From Parvularcula sp. LCG005 (GTDB taxonomy: Bacteria > Pseudomonadota > Alphaproteobacteria > Caulobacterales > Parvularculaceae), in NCBI RefSeq assembly GCF_032930845.1, contig NZ_CP136758.1, forward strand, positions 1,379,001-1,443,000: a stretch of DNA of 64,000 nt, given 5' to 3'. How positions within the stretch are numbered: the first letter of the stretch is position 1; every line of letters begins with the position of its first letter. Shown here piece by piece: positions 1 through 11,733 of the stretch. The notes beneath the pieces were generated by a model that was not told the DNA's origin, did not search any database, and worked only from the letters and a program-made list of their open reading frames with translations. The position numbers were made by a program, and so were the translations under genes.

Positions 1-413
1 TCCGCGGGGGCCGCAATGGTTGCAACGGCCTTGACCTCTGGGATCATGTGGGCAACCGCGATGACCGCAGCGCCACCCAGGGAATGGCCGACAAGTAGGG
101 ATGGCGCGTCGTAGCGGTCGCGCATGAAAGCGGCCGCACTGCAGAGATCGGCAATATTCATCGAGAAGTTGGTCGACGAAAATTCGCCGCCCGATGCGCC
201 CAAGCCCGTGAAATCAAACCGCAGCACGGCAATGCCGCTGTCGGTCAGCGCTGCCGAGACCGTCCGTGCAGCGATAAAATCCTTGGAACAGGTGAAGCAG
301 TGAGCGAACAGGGCGTAGGCCTTGATCGGGCCCTTAGGCAGGTCAAGACGTGCCGCAAGTTCCGCGCCCGTTGCGCCCGTAAACGTCAAACGCCGGTTCT
401 GTTCTGCCATCAT
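1..413 (-). CDS. Alpha/beta hydrolase (N-terminal part, runs off the window edge)
   Basis: Reading from position 413 or 410 (tandem ATG ATG) towards position 1 gives about 137 codons with no stop, so the 3' end lies outside the window. Visible motifs are a strand-loop region [14 protein letters not shown], an [13 protein letters not shown] segment and the nucleophile elbow GHSLGG with Ser about residue 110. This N-terminus matches the alpha/beta hydrolases that in many alphaproteobacteria are fused to a C-terminal OsmC peroxidase-like domain. Whether the fusion exists here cannot be seen. It starts 6 bases after the purN stop with GGAA as ribosome binding site, so it is probably the last gene of the purM-purN operon. 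The substrate is unknown. Confidence 0.85.
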   Translation of the reverse strand, partial: MMAEQNRRLTFTGATGAELAARLDLPKGPIKAYALFAHCFTCSKDFIAARTVSAALTDSGIAVLRFDFTGLGASGGEFSSTNFSMNIADLCSAAAFMRDRYDAPSLLVGHSLGGAAVIAVAHMIPEVKAVATIAAPA

Positions 414-419
414 GTGTTC

Positions 420-1076
420 CTAGCGTCGGTAACGGGTGCGGGTATTGAAGCTCATCAGCATGTCGGACGGGACGGTCAGCGCATCTGCCCCAGTTTGGTC
501 GCCAGTGAGAAAGACGCGTACGGCTGCCGGGTAGAGAAGATGTTCCGCCTGCCGAACCCGTGCAGAAAGACTGTCCAGCGTGTCCGCTGAATGTCGAGGG
601 ACCGCCACCTGACCGACGATTGGCCCGCCATCGAGCTCTTCCGTCACTGCATGGACCGTACAGCCCGATAGCGTGGCGGTCGAGGCAAGGACCTGTTCAT
701 GGGCGCGATTGCCCGTGAAGGCGGGCAAAAGGGACGGGTGGATATTCAGCATCCGCTCCCGCCATTTCGCCATGAAGGTTTGCGTCAGGATTCGCATGAA
801 GCCCGCGAGGCAGACAAATTCAATGCCTGCCTCCTCCAGCGCCTCGTCAATTGCGGCATCAAACTCTTCGCGGCTGGCATAGTCGCGATGGGGAATAACC
901 AGCGTTCTGATCCCGGCCCGCTCTGCGCGCGCCAGGCCTGCGGCATCAGCCCGATTGGAAATCACGAGCTGGAGGTCGGCGGGAAAAGCTGGATCTGCAT
1001 TGCGGGCATCGATCAACGCCTGCAGGTTCGTGCCGCTGCCTGAGATCAGGACCGCCGTGGCTATTGCCGTGCTCAT
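420..1076 (-). CDS. purN: Phosphoribosylglycinamide formyltransferase PurN
   Basis: Transfers a formyl group from 10-formyltetrahydrofolate to GAR, step 3 of de novo purine synthesis, in the cytoplasm. The 218-residue protein has the N-terminal [11 protein letters not shown] phosphate-binding loop, the catalytic [10 protein letters not shown] segment (Asn and His of the active site) and DGGPIVGQ with the catalytic Asp. The usual GLxTH stretch after the catalytic loop reads [10 protein letters not shown] here, a mild departure from the family. Start and purM stop overlap as ATGA (1073-1076), so translation is coupled to purM. Function is secure from motifs, length and neighbour. Confidence 0.96.
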   Translation of the reverse strand: MSTAIATAVLISGSGTNLQALIDARNADPAFPADLQLVISNRADAAGLARAERAGIRTLVIPHRDYASREEFDAAIDEALEEAGIEFVCLAGFMRILTQTFMAKWRERMLNIHPSLLPAFTGNRAHEQVLASTATLSGCTVHAVTEELDGGPIVGQVAVPRHSADTLDSLSARVRQAEHLLYPAAVRVFLTGDQTGADALTVPSDMLMSFNTRTRYRR

Positions 1077-2068
1077 TTTTTGACCAAGGTGCCGATGACG
1101 CGCCCTTCGGGCAGGCTATCAAGAATGCTGTCGGCCACGTCCTGGGCCACGATGATGACCATGCCGATCCCTGCGTTGAAGGTCAGCCGGATATCTTCGA
1201 TCGACAGTTCGCCAGCGCTGCGCAGCCAGTCGAACAGGGGCGGCAGTTCCAGATTCTTGTCGTCATAGGACGGGGCCAGATCGTCGGGCAGAGCGCGAGG
1301 CACGTTCTCGGTAAGGCCGCCGCCGGTGATATGCGCAAGCCCCTTGATGGAACCTGCTTTGCACAGGGGCAGCAGTTCTTTCACATAAATAGCCGTCGGC
1401 GCCATGAACGCGTCGGCGAGCGTCCCGTCGGAAAAGGGCGACTTGTCTTCCCAGTTCAACCCCTGGCCGGCGACAATCTTGCGGATCAGGGAGAAGCCAT
1501 TGGAGTGAGGACCCGAGGACGGCAGGCCAATCATGACGTCTCCCTCGACCATCGCGTCAGTGTTGGGCAGCACCTTGTCGCGGTCCACCGCGCCGACGCA
1601 GAATCCGGCGAGGTCATAATGTCCGTCATCGTACATGCCCGGCATCTCTGCCGTCTCGCCGCCAATCAAGGCCGCACCGGCCCGGCGACAACCCTCCGCT
1701 ACACCGCCAATGACACTGGCGGCCACGCCTTCGTCGAGTTTGCCGCAGGCAAAATAGTCAAGGAAAAACAGTGGCTCAGCGCCTTGGGCGAGAACATCAT
1801 TTACGCACATGGCTACCAGGTCGATACCGACCGTATCGTGGCGCCCTGTCTGAAAGGCCAGCATCAGTTTAGTGCCGACGCCGTCGGTCCCTGAAACGAG
1901 AAGGGGATCGTCGTACCCGGCAGCCTTGAGGTCAAACAGCCCGCCAAAACCGCCCAGATCAGCGGTCGCACCCGCCCGGCGGGTTGCCTTAGCTAAGGGG
2001 CTGATGGCTTTTACGAGGCGATTGCCGGCGTCGATATCCACTCCGGCCTTTTTATAGGCGTCGGCCAT
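1073..2068 (-). CDS. purM: Phosphoribosylformylglycinamidine cyclo-ligase PurM (AIR synthetase)
   Basis: ATP-dependent ring closure of FGAM to AIR, step 5 of purine synthesis. The 331-residue protein is of normal family length. It shows the N-terminal [12 protein letters not shown] motif, the [12 protein letters not shown] nucleotide-binding loop, [28 protein letters not shown] and [13 protein letters not shown], all typical of the AIR synthetase fold. It is the first gene of the minus-strand purM-purN-hydrolase operon and is divergent from the DUF2066 gene. The 225 bases between them (2069-2293) must hold both promoters. I saw no riboswitch or PurR-like palindrome there. Confidence 0.97.
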   Translation of the reverse strand: MADAYKKAGVDIDAGNRLVKAISPLAKATRRAGATADLGGFGGLFDLKAAGYDDPLLVSGTDGVGTKLMLAFQTGRHDTVGIDLVAMCVNDVLAQGAEPLFFLDYFACGKLDEGVAASVIGGVAEGCRRAGAALIGGETAEMPGMYDDGHYDLAGFCVGAVDRDKVLPNTDAMVEGDVMIGLPSSGPHSNGFSLIRKIVAGQGLNWEDKSPFSDGTLADAFMAPTAIYVKELLPLCKAGSIKGLAHITGGGLTENVPRALPDDLAPSYDDKNLELPPLFDWLRSAGELSIEDIRLTFNAGIGMVIIVAQDVADSILDSLPEGRVIGTLVKK

Positions 2069-2293
2069 AGGGGCCCTTCCTCATTGTCAGATGTCGTTTG
2101 CGCTTTCCTATACCGCCCGTACTGAATGTCGAGCGATACGGTGCAAAACCGGGCATAAACACCGCCATGTTTTGGCCCTATGACGGGAGTGTATAGGGTT
2201 TACCGGTTCTGTTCTGCCGGAAATACCGCTAGACCATCGCCACGGGCGCGAAAATGGCTTCGCGCTGTCGCTGGACAGTTGAGGATCGCGTTC

Positions 2294-3856
2294 ATGAACT
2301 TTCGCGGGCTGACCCCATTCATCTTTGTTCTATTTGCCTTTCTGGGCGTGTCCCAGGCGCAGACGCGTGTCGCCGTGTTCACGGTGCCCGAAGTGCCGGT
2401 GTATGCTGAGGCAGAAACCTCGGCCGAGGCGCAACGCATCGCGCAGGATCGCGGTCGGCGCCAGGCCATGGATATCCTGCTGCGTCGGCTGACGGCCGAA
2501 GAGGATTGGTCCTATCTGCCCGATCTGTCGGGCGGGATGGCGGCGGTCGCGGAGGCGTCCGAGCTGTCCGAACTCGATCAGGCGATTGGCTCGGGCAAAC
2601 GCGTCCTGACCCTGTCGTCCGCCGATCTGCCGCAGCTTGAAGAGGGCTTTGCCATCTTCGACGAGAAAACCTCCGGCAAGACCTATCGTGCGCGGATCAG
2701 CTACAAGTTCAAACCCGATGCCATTCGGTCGCTGCTTCAGTCGGCCAACCTGCCATACAGCGAATCACAGTCCCGCCGCTCGCTGGTGCTGCCGGTCCTG
2801 AAAACGGAAAACGATGTCTATTTGTGGGAGACCAATAACCCTTGGGCGCGGGCCTGGCTGTCTCGTCCGCTGATCAATGAGCTTACCCCCCTGATCCTGC
2901 CTGTCGGTGACCGCCAGGACGTGGAGGCCGCAACCGCTGAAGACGTTGTCGACCTGAACACCGCCGCTCTCGCGCCGTTCGTGTCCCGATATTCTGCACC
3001 ACAAGTTATCGTGGCGGTCGGTCAATTGTCCGAGAAAAACGGCGAATATCAACTGTATGTCCGCCTGATCGATGGCTTTCTGGCTGAACGCACCAATGAT
3101 CAAAAGGCCGCGCAGGACGCAGCAGCACAGCTTTATGACAGTGATGACGGCTTTGGTACCGAAGCCGCGCCGACCACCTCCGTCGGCACCAAGGGCCGCG
3201 TCCTCGCCGAAGCATTTTTCAGCGGACCGTCAGATGACTTCCCCGCGCTCGCCCAGCGAGCAGTGGAAACAGTTGTCACCCGCTACGCCAAGACATGGAA
3301 GCAGCAGACCCTGGTCGACCATTCCACCATGCGTCAGCTGTCTCTGACAGCGTGGTTTGGCAGCCTTGATGAGTGGGCCCAGATCAGAAACGCGCTGTCG
3401 GGCACCTCACTTGTCCGCGGGATGAAGGTTGGCGCGTTCAACAACGAGAATGCGGTCATGGAACTGACCGTCATCGGCGATCCGGACCAGCTCATCCTCG
3501 AAATGCGGCAGCAGGACCTCACCGTCTGGCGTTCGGACGACGGCAACTGGAACATTGCTGATCGTTCGCGGGCATCACAGCTGCAGAGTGAGCGCGTGCC
3601 GGTTTCCTTCCGCGGGGCGTCCGATGACCGCGACGGCTTCTCCCCGGTCAACCGCAACGAACGGCGTTTCGGGGAACCGCTGGGGATGCGCGGCGGTCCC
3701 GCACCAGAGCTGCCGGATGATTTTCTTGATGATGAAAATGATCAAGATGCAGACGATACGGTTGATCTTGGCGAGGGCGCGCCAATCTATCTTGAACCAG
3801 ACGTCGAAGATGATGAGGGCGCAGCCGAAACGGACGATGACAACGACGACGAATAA
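2294..3856 (+). CDS. Exported DUF2066 protein with an acidic C-terminal tail
   Basis: A 520-residue protein with a Sec signal peptide of about 22 residues (MNFRGLTPFIFVLFAFLGVSQAQ), then a DUF2066 region (AVFTVPEVPVYAEAETSAEA, RRQAMDILLRRLTAEEDW). The frame is open upstream to 2180, but ATG 2294 is preferred because it gives the signal peptide and has GAGG at 2281. The last 45 or so residues are almost all Asp, Glu and spacer residues. DUF2066 genes sit between purM and hdaA in many alphaproteobacteria, but no biochemical role is established. The final 20 bases also encode the start of hdaA in another frame, so expression is coupled. A periplasmic or envelope location is inferred from the signal peptide. 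Confidence 0.85.
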   Translation: MNFRGLTPFIFVLFAFLGVSQAQTRVAVFTVPEVPVYAEAETSAEAQRIAQDRGRRQAMDILLRRLTAEEDWSYLPDLSGGMAAVAEASELSELDQAIGSGKRVLTLSSADLPQLEEGFAIFDEKTSGKTYRARISYKFKPDAIRSLLQSANLPYSESQSRRSLVLPVLKTENDVYLWETNNPWARAWLSRPLINELTPLILPVGDRQDVEAATAEDVVDLNTAALAPFVSRYSAPQVIVAVGQLSEKNGEYQLYVRLIDGFLAERTNDQKAAQDAAAQLYDSDDGFGTEAAPTTSVGTKGRVLAEAFFSGPSDDFPALAQRAVETVVTRYAKTWKQQTLVDHSTMRQLSLTAWFGSLDEWAQIRNALSGTSLVRGMKVGAFNNENAVMELTVIGDPDQLILEMRQQDLTVWRSDDGNWNIADRSRASQLQSERVPVSFRGASDDRDGFSPVNRNERRFGEPLGMRGGPAPELPDDFLDDENDQDADDTVDLGEGAPIYLEPDVEDDEGAAETDDDNDDE

Positions 3857-4544
3857 TGAGCATGTTCAGGCCCCGTTGCCCTTCGCCACGGGGCCCGTCG
3901 TCCTTACCTATTGTCCGGCGCCGGCCAATGCAGATGCGCTGGCCGTGCTTCACAACTGGCTCGATGACTGGCGTTCAGGACAGAACCGATCTCCATTGAT
4001 TGCCGTCAGAGCGTCCGCCGGATGCGGCAAGACCCGTCTGGCGCATAAGGTTATGGCGGAACTCGGCGGTGTCGTGGTGGCGCCGAATAATGATGACGGC
4101 TCGGTCGCCATTCCGAAAGAAGGGCCGTTTGCCGTCGACAATGCGGATCGTGCGACCGGCCACGCGCTGATATCAGTCTACAACGCGGCGAGTTCCAGCG
4201 GCCGTCCCTGCCTTCTGACGGGTACGGCACCGCGTGACCGGTGGGGCATTGGCCCGGGCGGGGAATTGCCTGATCTGAAAACCCGGCTCCGCTCGTTCGC
4301 CGTGCTGGAACTCGAATCGCCAGACGAAGCGACGCTGGCGCTCGTCCTGAAACGGACTCTTGACGAAGCTGGGATAAAGGTTGCCGACAAGGTTGTGGCC
4401 GACGTGGCGGCGCAGCTCAAACGGCGTTACAGCGCCGTCGAGTTGATTGCCACGGCGGCAGTTCGTCGTGCGATGGATGGCAGTATGTCCGCAAAGGCCT
4501 TGCTGCAGTCGGTAATGAGAGATAACCCCGGCGCAATTCTGTAA
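3837..4544 (+). CDS. hdaA: HdaA, DnaA regulatory inactivator (AAA+ protein)
   Basis: A 235-residue DnaA-like AAA+ protein. In alphaproteobacteria such as Caulobacter, HdaA together with the DNA-loaded sliding clamp stimulates ATP hydrolysis by DnaA and prevents over-initiation. The P-loop is ASAGCGKTRL, the acidic box AVDNAD sits where Walker B and sensor residues of the family lie, and the C-terminal lid carries YSAVELIATAAVRRAMD. Near the N-terminus QAPLPF (residues 11-16) fits the QxxLxF clamp-binding hexapeptide. ATG 3837 lies inside the acidic-tail codons of the preceding gene. ppk starts 27 bases downstream. The start could also be slightly upstream, but clamp-motif spacing supports 3837. 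Confidence 0.9.
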   Translation: MTTTTNNEHVQAPLPFATGPVVLTYCPAPANADALAVLHNWLDDWRSGQNRSPLIAVRASAGCGKTRLAHKVMAELGGVVVAPNNDDGSVAIPKEGPFAVDNADRATGHALISVYNAASSSGRPCLLTGTAPRDRWGIGPGGELPDLKTRLRSFAVLELESPDEATLALVLKRTLDEAGIKVADKVVADVAAQLKRRYSAVELIATAAVRRAMDGSMSAKALLQSVMRDNPGAIL

Positions 4545-4571
4545 GTCGCGTGGCTCCGGGAAGAGGGTTTC

Positions 4572-6781
<2,210 letters not shown>

Positions 6782-6785
<4 letters not shown>

Positions 6786-8299
6786 GAGTCGAGCGGCTGA
6801 CGGGCGACCGTCCCCGCTGGGCCGTCATCGACATTGGCTCAAACTCCGTCCGTCTCGTGATGTATGAAGGGCCGGCGCGGTCACCGATGACCGTCTTCAA
6901 CGAGAAAGTGCTCTGTGGTCTTGGGCAGCGCAATCAGGAAACCGGGGCATTGCGCGAAGAGGCGATGCACGATGCCCTGACCGTTCTGCGGCGGTTTCGC
7001 GCTATCATTGACGCTGTCCAACCCCAGGAGCTGGACATCTTCGCGACGGCAGCCTCCCGCGACGCCACCAACGGCCCGCAATTCCTTGCCGCCATTCATT
7101 CACTCGGCCTGGAGCCGACCTTGCTGCCTGGCGAGGAGGAGGCCCGACTGGCGGCCCTTGGTATTCTTTCCGGTTCCCCGGAAATACTCGACCGGAAAAA
7201 CGGTGCGATTGCTGGCGATATTGGCGGGGGCAGTCTGGAGCTATCCCATATCGATGCCAGCCATCAGGATTTCGTCGGCCAGCGCGTCAGTCTGCCGCTC
7301 GGTGCCCTTCGTCTGTCTGCAGAATATACAACAAAGCCCGGTGCCGCGATCAAGCATATTCGCAAGGTCGTCGAGGCTGAAGAATGGCTGCAGAAGACCG
7401 GCGCAAAATCCTTTTACATTGTTGGCGGCGCATGGCGCGGGCTGATGCGGATTGCCATTGAACGCAGCGAATATCCGCTGGATGTTCTTGATCATTTCAC
7501 CCTGACCCGCGACGAAATGGAGAACCTGTGTGACTGGGTCATCGGTCGAAGCGTCGAGCAGCTCGAGACGCTGTCCAGCGTACAGAAACGCCGCGCCCCG
7601 ACACTGCCCTACGCCGCCATGGTGATGAAAGCCGTCCTTGATGCCGTGTCGCCCAAGGATGTCATCCTGTCCTCCCACGGCGTGCGGGAAGGATGTCTGT
7701 TTAACAAGCTGTCGCGCGATGAACAGAGCGAAGATCCACTGCCGATTCTCGCCGAACATGTGGCCAGTTTCGGGCGTGGGCATTTGCGGCCCGAGGCGGA
7801 TAGCCTCTACGAGTTTGTCCGTCCACTGTGCAGTGATCCGACGGCGGAGGAATCGCGTCTGTGGCACGCTGCGGCGCATCTATGCAACATCGCGACCTTG
7901 TATCAGCCCGATGAAAAAGCCGAACAGGCCGCCCGTTTGATTCTGTCATTGCCATTCCGCGGCCTCTCCCATCGGGGGCGCGTGATGCTGGCCACGGCGC
8001 TCTACTATCGGCACGGCGGCAGCAGCGGTGATGTTGAAGACACTATACCCATCGGACTGATCGATGACCGGCAATTGACCGAAGCGCAGAAAATCGGGCT
8101 TGGCATGCGTTTCGCTGCAGCCCTCGATCCAGACGGAACGGCAGGCTTGGGCGAAGCGACACTGGAGGTCGAAGGTGATGGCCTGCGTCTGACGCTGCCG
8201 CACCGTCTCATTGGCCTGTGGGGGCTTGGTCCTGCCAAACGGTTCCAGCGCCTGGCCGCGTTGATTGGGAAGGAGCCGGTGGCGCCTTACGCCTTGTGA
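6782..8299 (+). CDS. ppx: Exopolyphosphatase, Ppx/GppA family
   Basis: Releases orthophosphate from polyphosphate ends; family members can also hydrolyse pppGpp. The 505-residue protein has the actin-like ATPase fold motifs [18 protein letters not shown] near the N-terminus, [12 protein letters not shown], and [10 protein letters not shown] as second phosphate loop. An HD-like C-terminal half follows ([29 protein letters not shown]). Coupled to ppk by an ATGA overlap. The last 13 bases overlap the 3' end of the convergent rnd gene. Assignment to exopolyphosphatase rather than GppA rests on linkage to ppk. Confidence 0.94.
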
Positions 8300-9441
8300 T
8301 TGATCAGAGTCACGGACTTGCCCTTCAGGCCAAGCGAGACAGCGCCGTGCTTGAGCTTGAGAGCCAGATCACCAAACACCTCACGTCGCCAGCCGCGCAT
8401 GGCGGGAACATTCGCATCGTCAGACAGGGCAATCGCTTCAATGTCGGCAGAGGACGCCAGCAACTTTGGCGCAACGCCGTGCAACTCGCTCTGACGTTTT
8501 AGCAGCACACGGAGAAGGTCGACCACATCCGCCGGGGCAGGCTGGTTCTGACCTGACGTTTCCTTTTGTGGTATGTCGTCCCGGCTCATCGCCTTGCCAG
8601 CAGCGACAGCTTCCAGCAGGCCTGCAGCCGATCGCGACCGTTCGAAACCGGTCGGGACGCCGCGCAGGGCACCCAGCTCCGCCACCGTTGTTGGCGCCGC
8701 GCGAGCGATTTCCGTGATGGCTTCATCCTTCACCACCCGAGCGCGGGGCACATCCTTTTGTTGCGCTTCGCGTTCCCGCCAGGCCGCCAGCTGCACGATC
8801 GCGCCCATATCCTTGGGACGGATGTTGCGAAGTTTCAGACGCTGCCATGCCGTTTCCGGGGATGTGAAATAGAGGGTCGGTTCGTCCAGAACCGCCATTT
8901 CTTCAGCGACCCATGCGGTTCGCCCGGTCTCTGCCAGCTTCTTCTGAAGAGCCAGATAGACGTCGACGAGATGGGTCACATCACCCAAGGCGTAGGTCAG
9001 CTGCTTTTCGCTCAGGGGACGTTTGGACCAGTCGGTAAAGCGGGATCCCTTGTCGACCTGGGCTCCGGTCACGGCACGGACCAGCGGTTCATACCCGACC
9101 TGATCGCCATAGCCGCAGGCCATGGCCGCGATCTGGGTATCAAACAGGGGCTGGGGAACGCGGCCCATCAGTCGGTAGAAAATTTCGAGATCCTGCCGTG
9201 CGGCGTGAAAGACCTTCACAACGCTCTCATCGGCCAACAGCGCGAGGAGCGGCTCAAGATCGATACCGGGCGCCAGCGGATCGATGATCGCGGCGTCTTC
9301 AGTGGTTGCCACCTGAATCAGGCACAGTTGCGAGTAATAGGTACGCTCGCGCATGAATTCGGTGTCGACAGTGACAAACGGGGCTTCGCGGAACACCTCG
9401 CACAGGCGGCGAAGATCTTCTGTTTTTTCAATTACCTGCAT
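8287..9441 (-). CDS. rnd: Ribonuclease D
   Basis: A 3'-5' exoribonuclease that trims tRNA precursors and other structured RNAs. The 384-residue protein carries the DEDDy exonuclease signature: VTVDTEFMRERTY (Exo I), FHAARQDLEIFY and FDTQIAAM (Exo II), YALGDVTHLVDVY (Exo III). It is followed by an HRDC nucleic-acid-binding domain around KDEAITEIARAAPTTVAELGALRGVP. Transcribed in the same direction as tyrS and prmA after a 66-base gap. That gap contains an 8-base inverted repeat (9448-9455 with 9474-9481), so rnd may be the last gene of that operon or have its own promoter. Confidence 0.96.
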   Translation of the reverse strand: MQVIEKTEDLRRLCEVFREAPFVTVDTEFMRERTYYSQLCLIQVATTEDAAIIDPLAPGIDLEPLLALLADESVVKVFHAARQDLEIFYRLMGRVPQPLFDTQIAAMACGYGDQVGYEPLVRAVTGAQVDKGSRFTDWSKRPLSEKQLTYALGDVTHLVDVYLALQKKLAETGRTAWVAEEMAVLDEPTLYFTSPETAWQRLKLRNIRPKDMGAIVQLAAWREREAQQKDVPRARVVKDEAITEIARAAPTTVAELGALRGVPTGFERSRSAAGLLEAVAAGKAMSRDDIPQKETSGQNQPAPADVVDLLRVLLKRQSELHGVAPKLLASSADIEAIALSDDANVPAMRGWRREVFGDLALKLKHGAVSLGLKGKSVTLINHKA

Positions 9442-9507
9442 AAGAGAGTTCGCCTATCAGAGGTCGTCCGTTCAGGCGAACCAATCTTCCAAATCAAAAC
9501 CAGTTTC

Positions 9508-10398
9508 TCAGGCATCGTCGCGGCGAAGCAACAGTACCGGCCAAGTGGCATCGGAGACGCGGTCATATTCGACCAGCCCCACCTGCCGATAGGCATCGAG
9601 CACGCCCTCGGCCTGGCGATCAAGGAGGCCCGCGAGGACCACACGGCCATCCCTGGCCAAGGCATCAGCGATCTGTGGGGCCAGCATCATCAGCGGCTCG
9701 GCCAGAATGTTGGCGAGGATCAATGGAAAGCGGCGGCCATTTTCGGTCACCGAGCCAAGGCCATCCGCCTCAATGAACGTGATATCATCGACGCCATTGG
9801 TCGCCGCATTTTCCGCAGCAATCGTGACAGATGGTGCATCTATATCTGTACCGATGATCCCGGCATCGGCCCAGAGACGTCTGGCCGCGATCGCGAGCAC
9901 GCCAGAGCCCGTGCCGACGTCAAGGACGCTCTCCGGGTTGAACTTTTCGAGGCGGCTCAGTGCATCAAGACAACCCGCCGTGGTCGGATGATGTCCGGTG
10001 CCGAAGGCCCGATTGGCTTCGATCTGGACCTTCAGGCCGGGCAGGGCATCGGCCTTGGCGGCGTCGTGTGAACCATAGAGGACAAAGAGCCCGGACTGGA
10101 CGACACCCAGGCCCTCCAGCGCATGGGCGACCCAGTCCTGATCGGGCAGATCCTCGACGGTTGCGGCGTCGAGGTGGCCCAGGCCGTAATCCGTCAGGAT
10201 CGAGTCGAGTTCCTGTTGGTCCGGCCGATCAGTGAAGTAGGCGTGCAGGGACCATGCGGCGTCCGCATCGCTTGCAGAGGAATCATCCTTGAGAAGCGTG
10301 ACGGCGTCTGACGGCGGAAAAAGGACCTCTGACAGCAGGACATCAAGGCGTTCAAGGTCGGCCTGCGGGCCCTGCCAGATCAATTTCAAAGTGCTCAT
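9508..10398 (-). CDS. prmA: Ribosomal protein L11 methyltransferase PrmA
   Basis: S-adenosylmethionine-dependent trimethylation of ribosomal protein L11. The 296-residue protein has the family motif [12 protein letters not shown], the class I SAM-binding loop [15 protein letters not shown], the acidic residue after strand 2 ([10 protein letters not shown]) and the substrate loop [10 protein letters not shown] equivalent to N-I-L. The start overlaps the tyrS stop by four bases (ATGA), so the two are translationally coupled. Confidence 0.94.
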   Translation of the reverse strand: MSTLKLIWQGPQADLERLDVLLSEVLFPPSDAVTLLKDDSSASDADAAWSLHAYFTDRPDQQELDSILTDYGLGHLDAATVEDLPDQDWVAHALEGLGVVQSGLFVLYGSHDAAKADALPGLKVQIEANRAFGTGHHPTTAGCLDALSRLEKFNPESVLDVGTGSGVLAIAARRLWADAGIIGTDIDAPSVTIAAENAATNGVDDITFIEADGLGSVTENGRRFPLILANILAEPLMMLAPQIADALARDGRVVLAGLLDRQAEGVLDAYRQVGLVEYDRVSDATWPVLLLRRDDA

Positions 10399-11663
10399 GA
10401 TGCCACCACCACAAGACCGTGCTTCTTCTTGCCAATGGACAGCTTGATCTTGCCGTTGCGCAAATCGCCTTCCGTCAGTGTCCGTTCTTCGGCCAGTGCC
10501 TCATCGTTCACTTTCAGGGCACCCGCCTTGATATGACGACGTCCTTCGCTGAGACTGGCCACCAGGCCGAGCTCACGAAACGGCTCAAAGAGCGGCATGC
10601 CGCGCGACAGGATTGCAGCATCGACTGAAACGGTGGGGAGGTCGTCGGCCGCGCCGCCCTGTTCAAACGTCTGACGGGCTGTTTCCGCGGCTGCATTGGC
10701 AGCGTCCCGACCATGCATCAGTGCTGTGACCTCTGTCGCCAGGACCTTCTTGGCATCGTTAATCTCCGCACCCTGAAGAGCTTCAAGGCGGCGAACCTCA
10801 TCCCTAGGCAAGGTGGTAAAGCGGCGCAGCATCATGCCGACATCGGCATCTTCCGTGTTCCGCCAGTATTGCCAGTAATCATAGGGGCTCAGCCGGTCGG
10901 CGTTCAGCCAGACGGCACCATTTTCTGTCTTGCCCATTTTCTTGCCGGAAGAAGTGGTCAGCAGCGGCGTCGTGAGGCCAAAAACGTCACGTGCCTTTCC
11001 GCCCTCGACGGCGGCGACCCGGCGACACAGCTCGACACCGTTGACGATGTTGCCCCATTGGTCAGAACCACCCATCTGCAATGTGCATCCGTAGCGCTCG
11101 TTCAATTCAAAGAAATCGTATGCCTGCATCAGCATGTAGTTGAATTCGAGGAACGTCAGCGGCTGTTCACGGTCGAGCCTCAGCTTGACACTATCGAATG
11201 TCAGCATGCGGTTGATCGTGAAATGGACACCAAAATCACGCAGGAAATCGACATATTTCAGACCGGACAGCCATTCGTCATTATTGACCATCACAGCGTC
11301 CGTCTCGCCTTCGCCGAAGGTCAGAAAAGGACTGAAGGCTCGCTTGATGCCGGCAATGTTGGATTCGATATCCGCCGGTGTCAGGAGCTTGCGCTGAGCA
11401 TCCTTGCCGGAAGGGTCCCCCACCTTGGTGGTGCCGCCCCCCATCAGGACAATGGGCCGATGCCCGGTCTGCTGTAGCCAGTACAGCATCATGATCTGGA
11501 CCAGGCTGCCTGCATGCAGGCTGTCTGCCGTCGCGTCAAAGCCGATATAGGCCGTGATGGTCCCGTTTGCAGCGGCCTCATCGAGGGCGCCGAGATCGGT
11601 TCCCTGGTGAATAAAGCCGCGCTCGTGCAGCACGTTGAGAAAATCGGATTGAAATTCGGGCAT
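10395..11663 (-). CDS. tyrS: Tyrosyl-tRNA synthetase
   Basis: Charges tRNA-Tyr. The 422-residue protein matches the bacterial TyrRS family: [16 protein letters not shown] is the HIGH-type signature, [14 protein letters not shown] the tyrosine and ATP pocket, [10 protein letters not shown] and [10 protein letters not shown] the substrate region, and [13 protein letters not shown] the KMSKS-type loop. A C-terminal S4-like RNA-binding domain follows ([16 protein letters not shown]). First gene of the tyrS-prmA pair. Divergent from anmK across 70 bases. Confidence 0.97.
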   Translation of the reverse strand: MPEFQSDFLNVLHERGFIHQGTDLGALDEAAANGTITAYIGFDATADSLHAGSLVQIMMLYWLQQTGHRPIVLMGGGTTKVGDPSGKDAQRKLLTPADIESNIAGIKRAFSPFLTFGEGETDAVMVNNDEWLSGLKYVDFLRDFGVHFTINRMLTFDSVKLRLDREQPLTFLEFNYMLMQAYDFFELNERYGCTLQMGGSDQWGNIVNGVELCRRVAAVEGGKARDVFGLTTPLLTTSSGKKMGKTENGAVWLNADRLSPYDYWQYWRNTEDADVGMMLRRFTTLPRDEVRRLEALQGAEINDAKKVLATEVTALMHGRDAANAAAETARQTFEQGGAADDLPTVSVDAAILSRGMPLFEPFRELGLVASLSEGRRHIKAGALKVNDEALAEERTLTEGDLRNGKIKLSIGKKKHGLVVVAS

Positions 11664-11733
11664 ATATCAACTCAAGTTTAAGAGCCGCGGCTTGTAGTCG
11701 TCATTGGCGTGAGCGTCCAGAAGGGTGATGGAA

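Noticed and set aside
1064-1894. Long plus-strand frame opposite purM
   Set aside because: Antisense shadow; the minus frame has all AIR synthetase motifs and the plus frame has none, no ribosome binding site.
393-2218. 16-bp exact repeat (393-408 and 2203-2218)
   Set aside because: One copy is codons of the hydrolase gene, the other is in the DUF2066 leader; GTTC spacing is wrong for a LexA box. Probably chance.
8566-10071. 501-codon plus-strand frame across rnd and prmA
   Set aside because: It spans two confidently identified genes on the other strand and the gap between them; no domain is visible.
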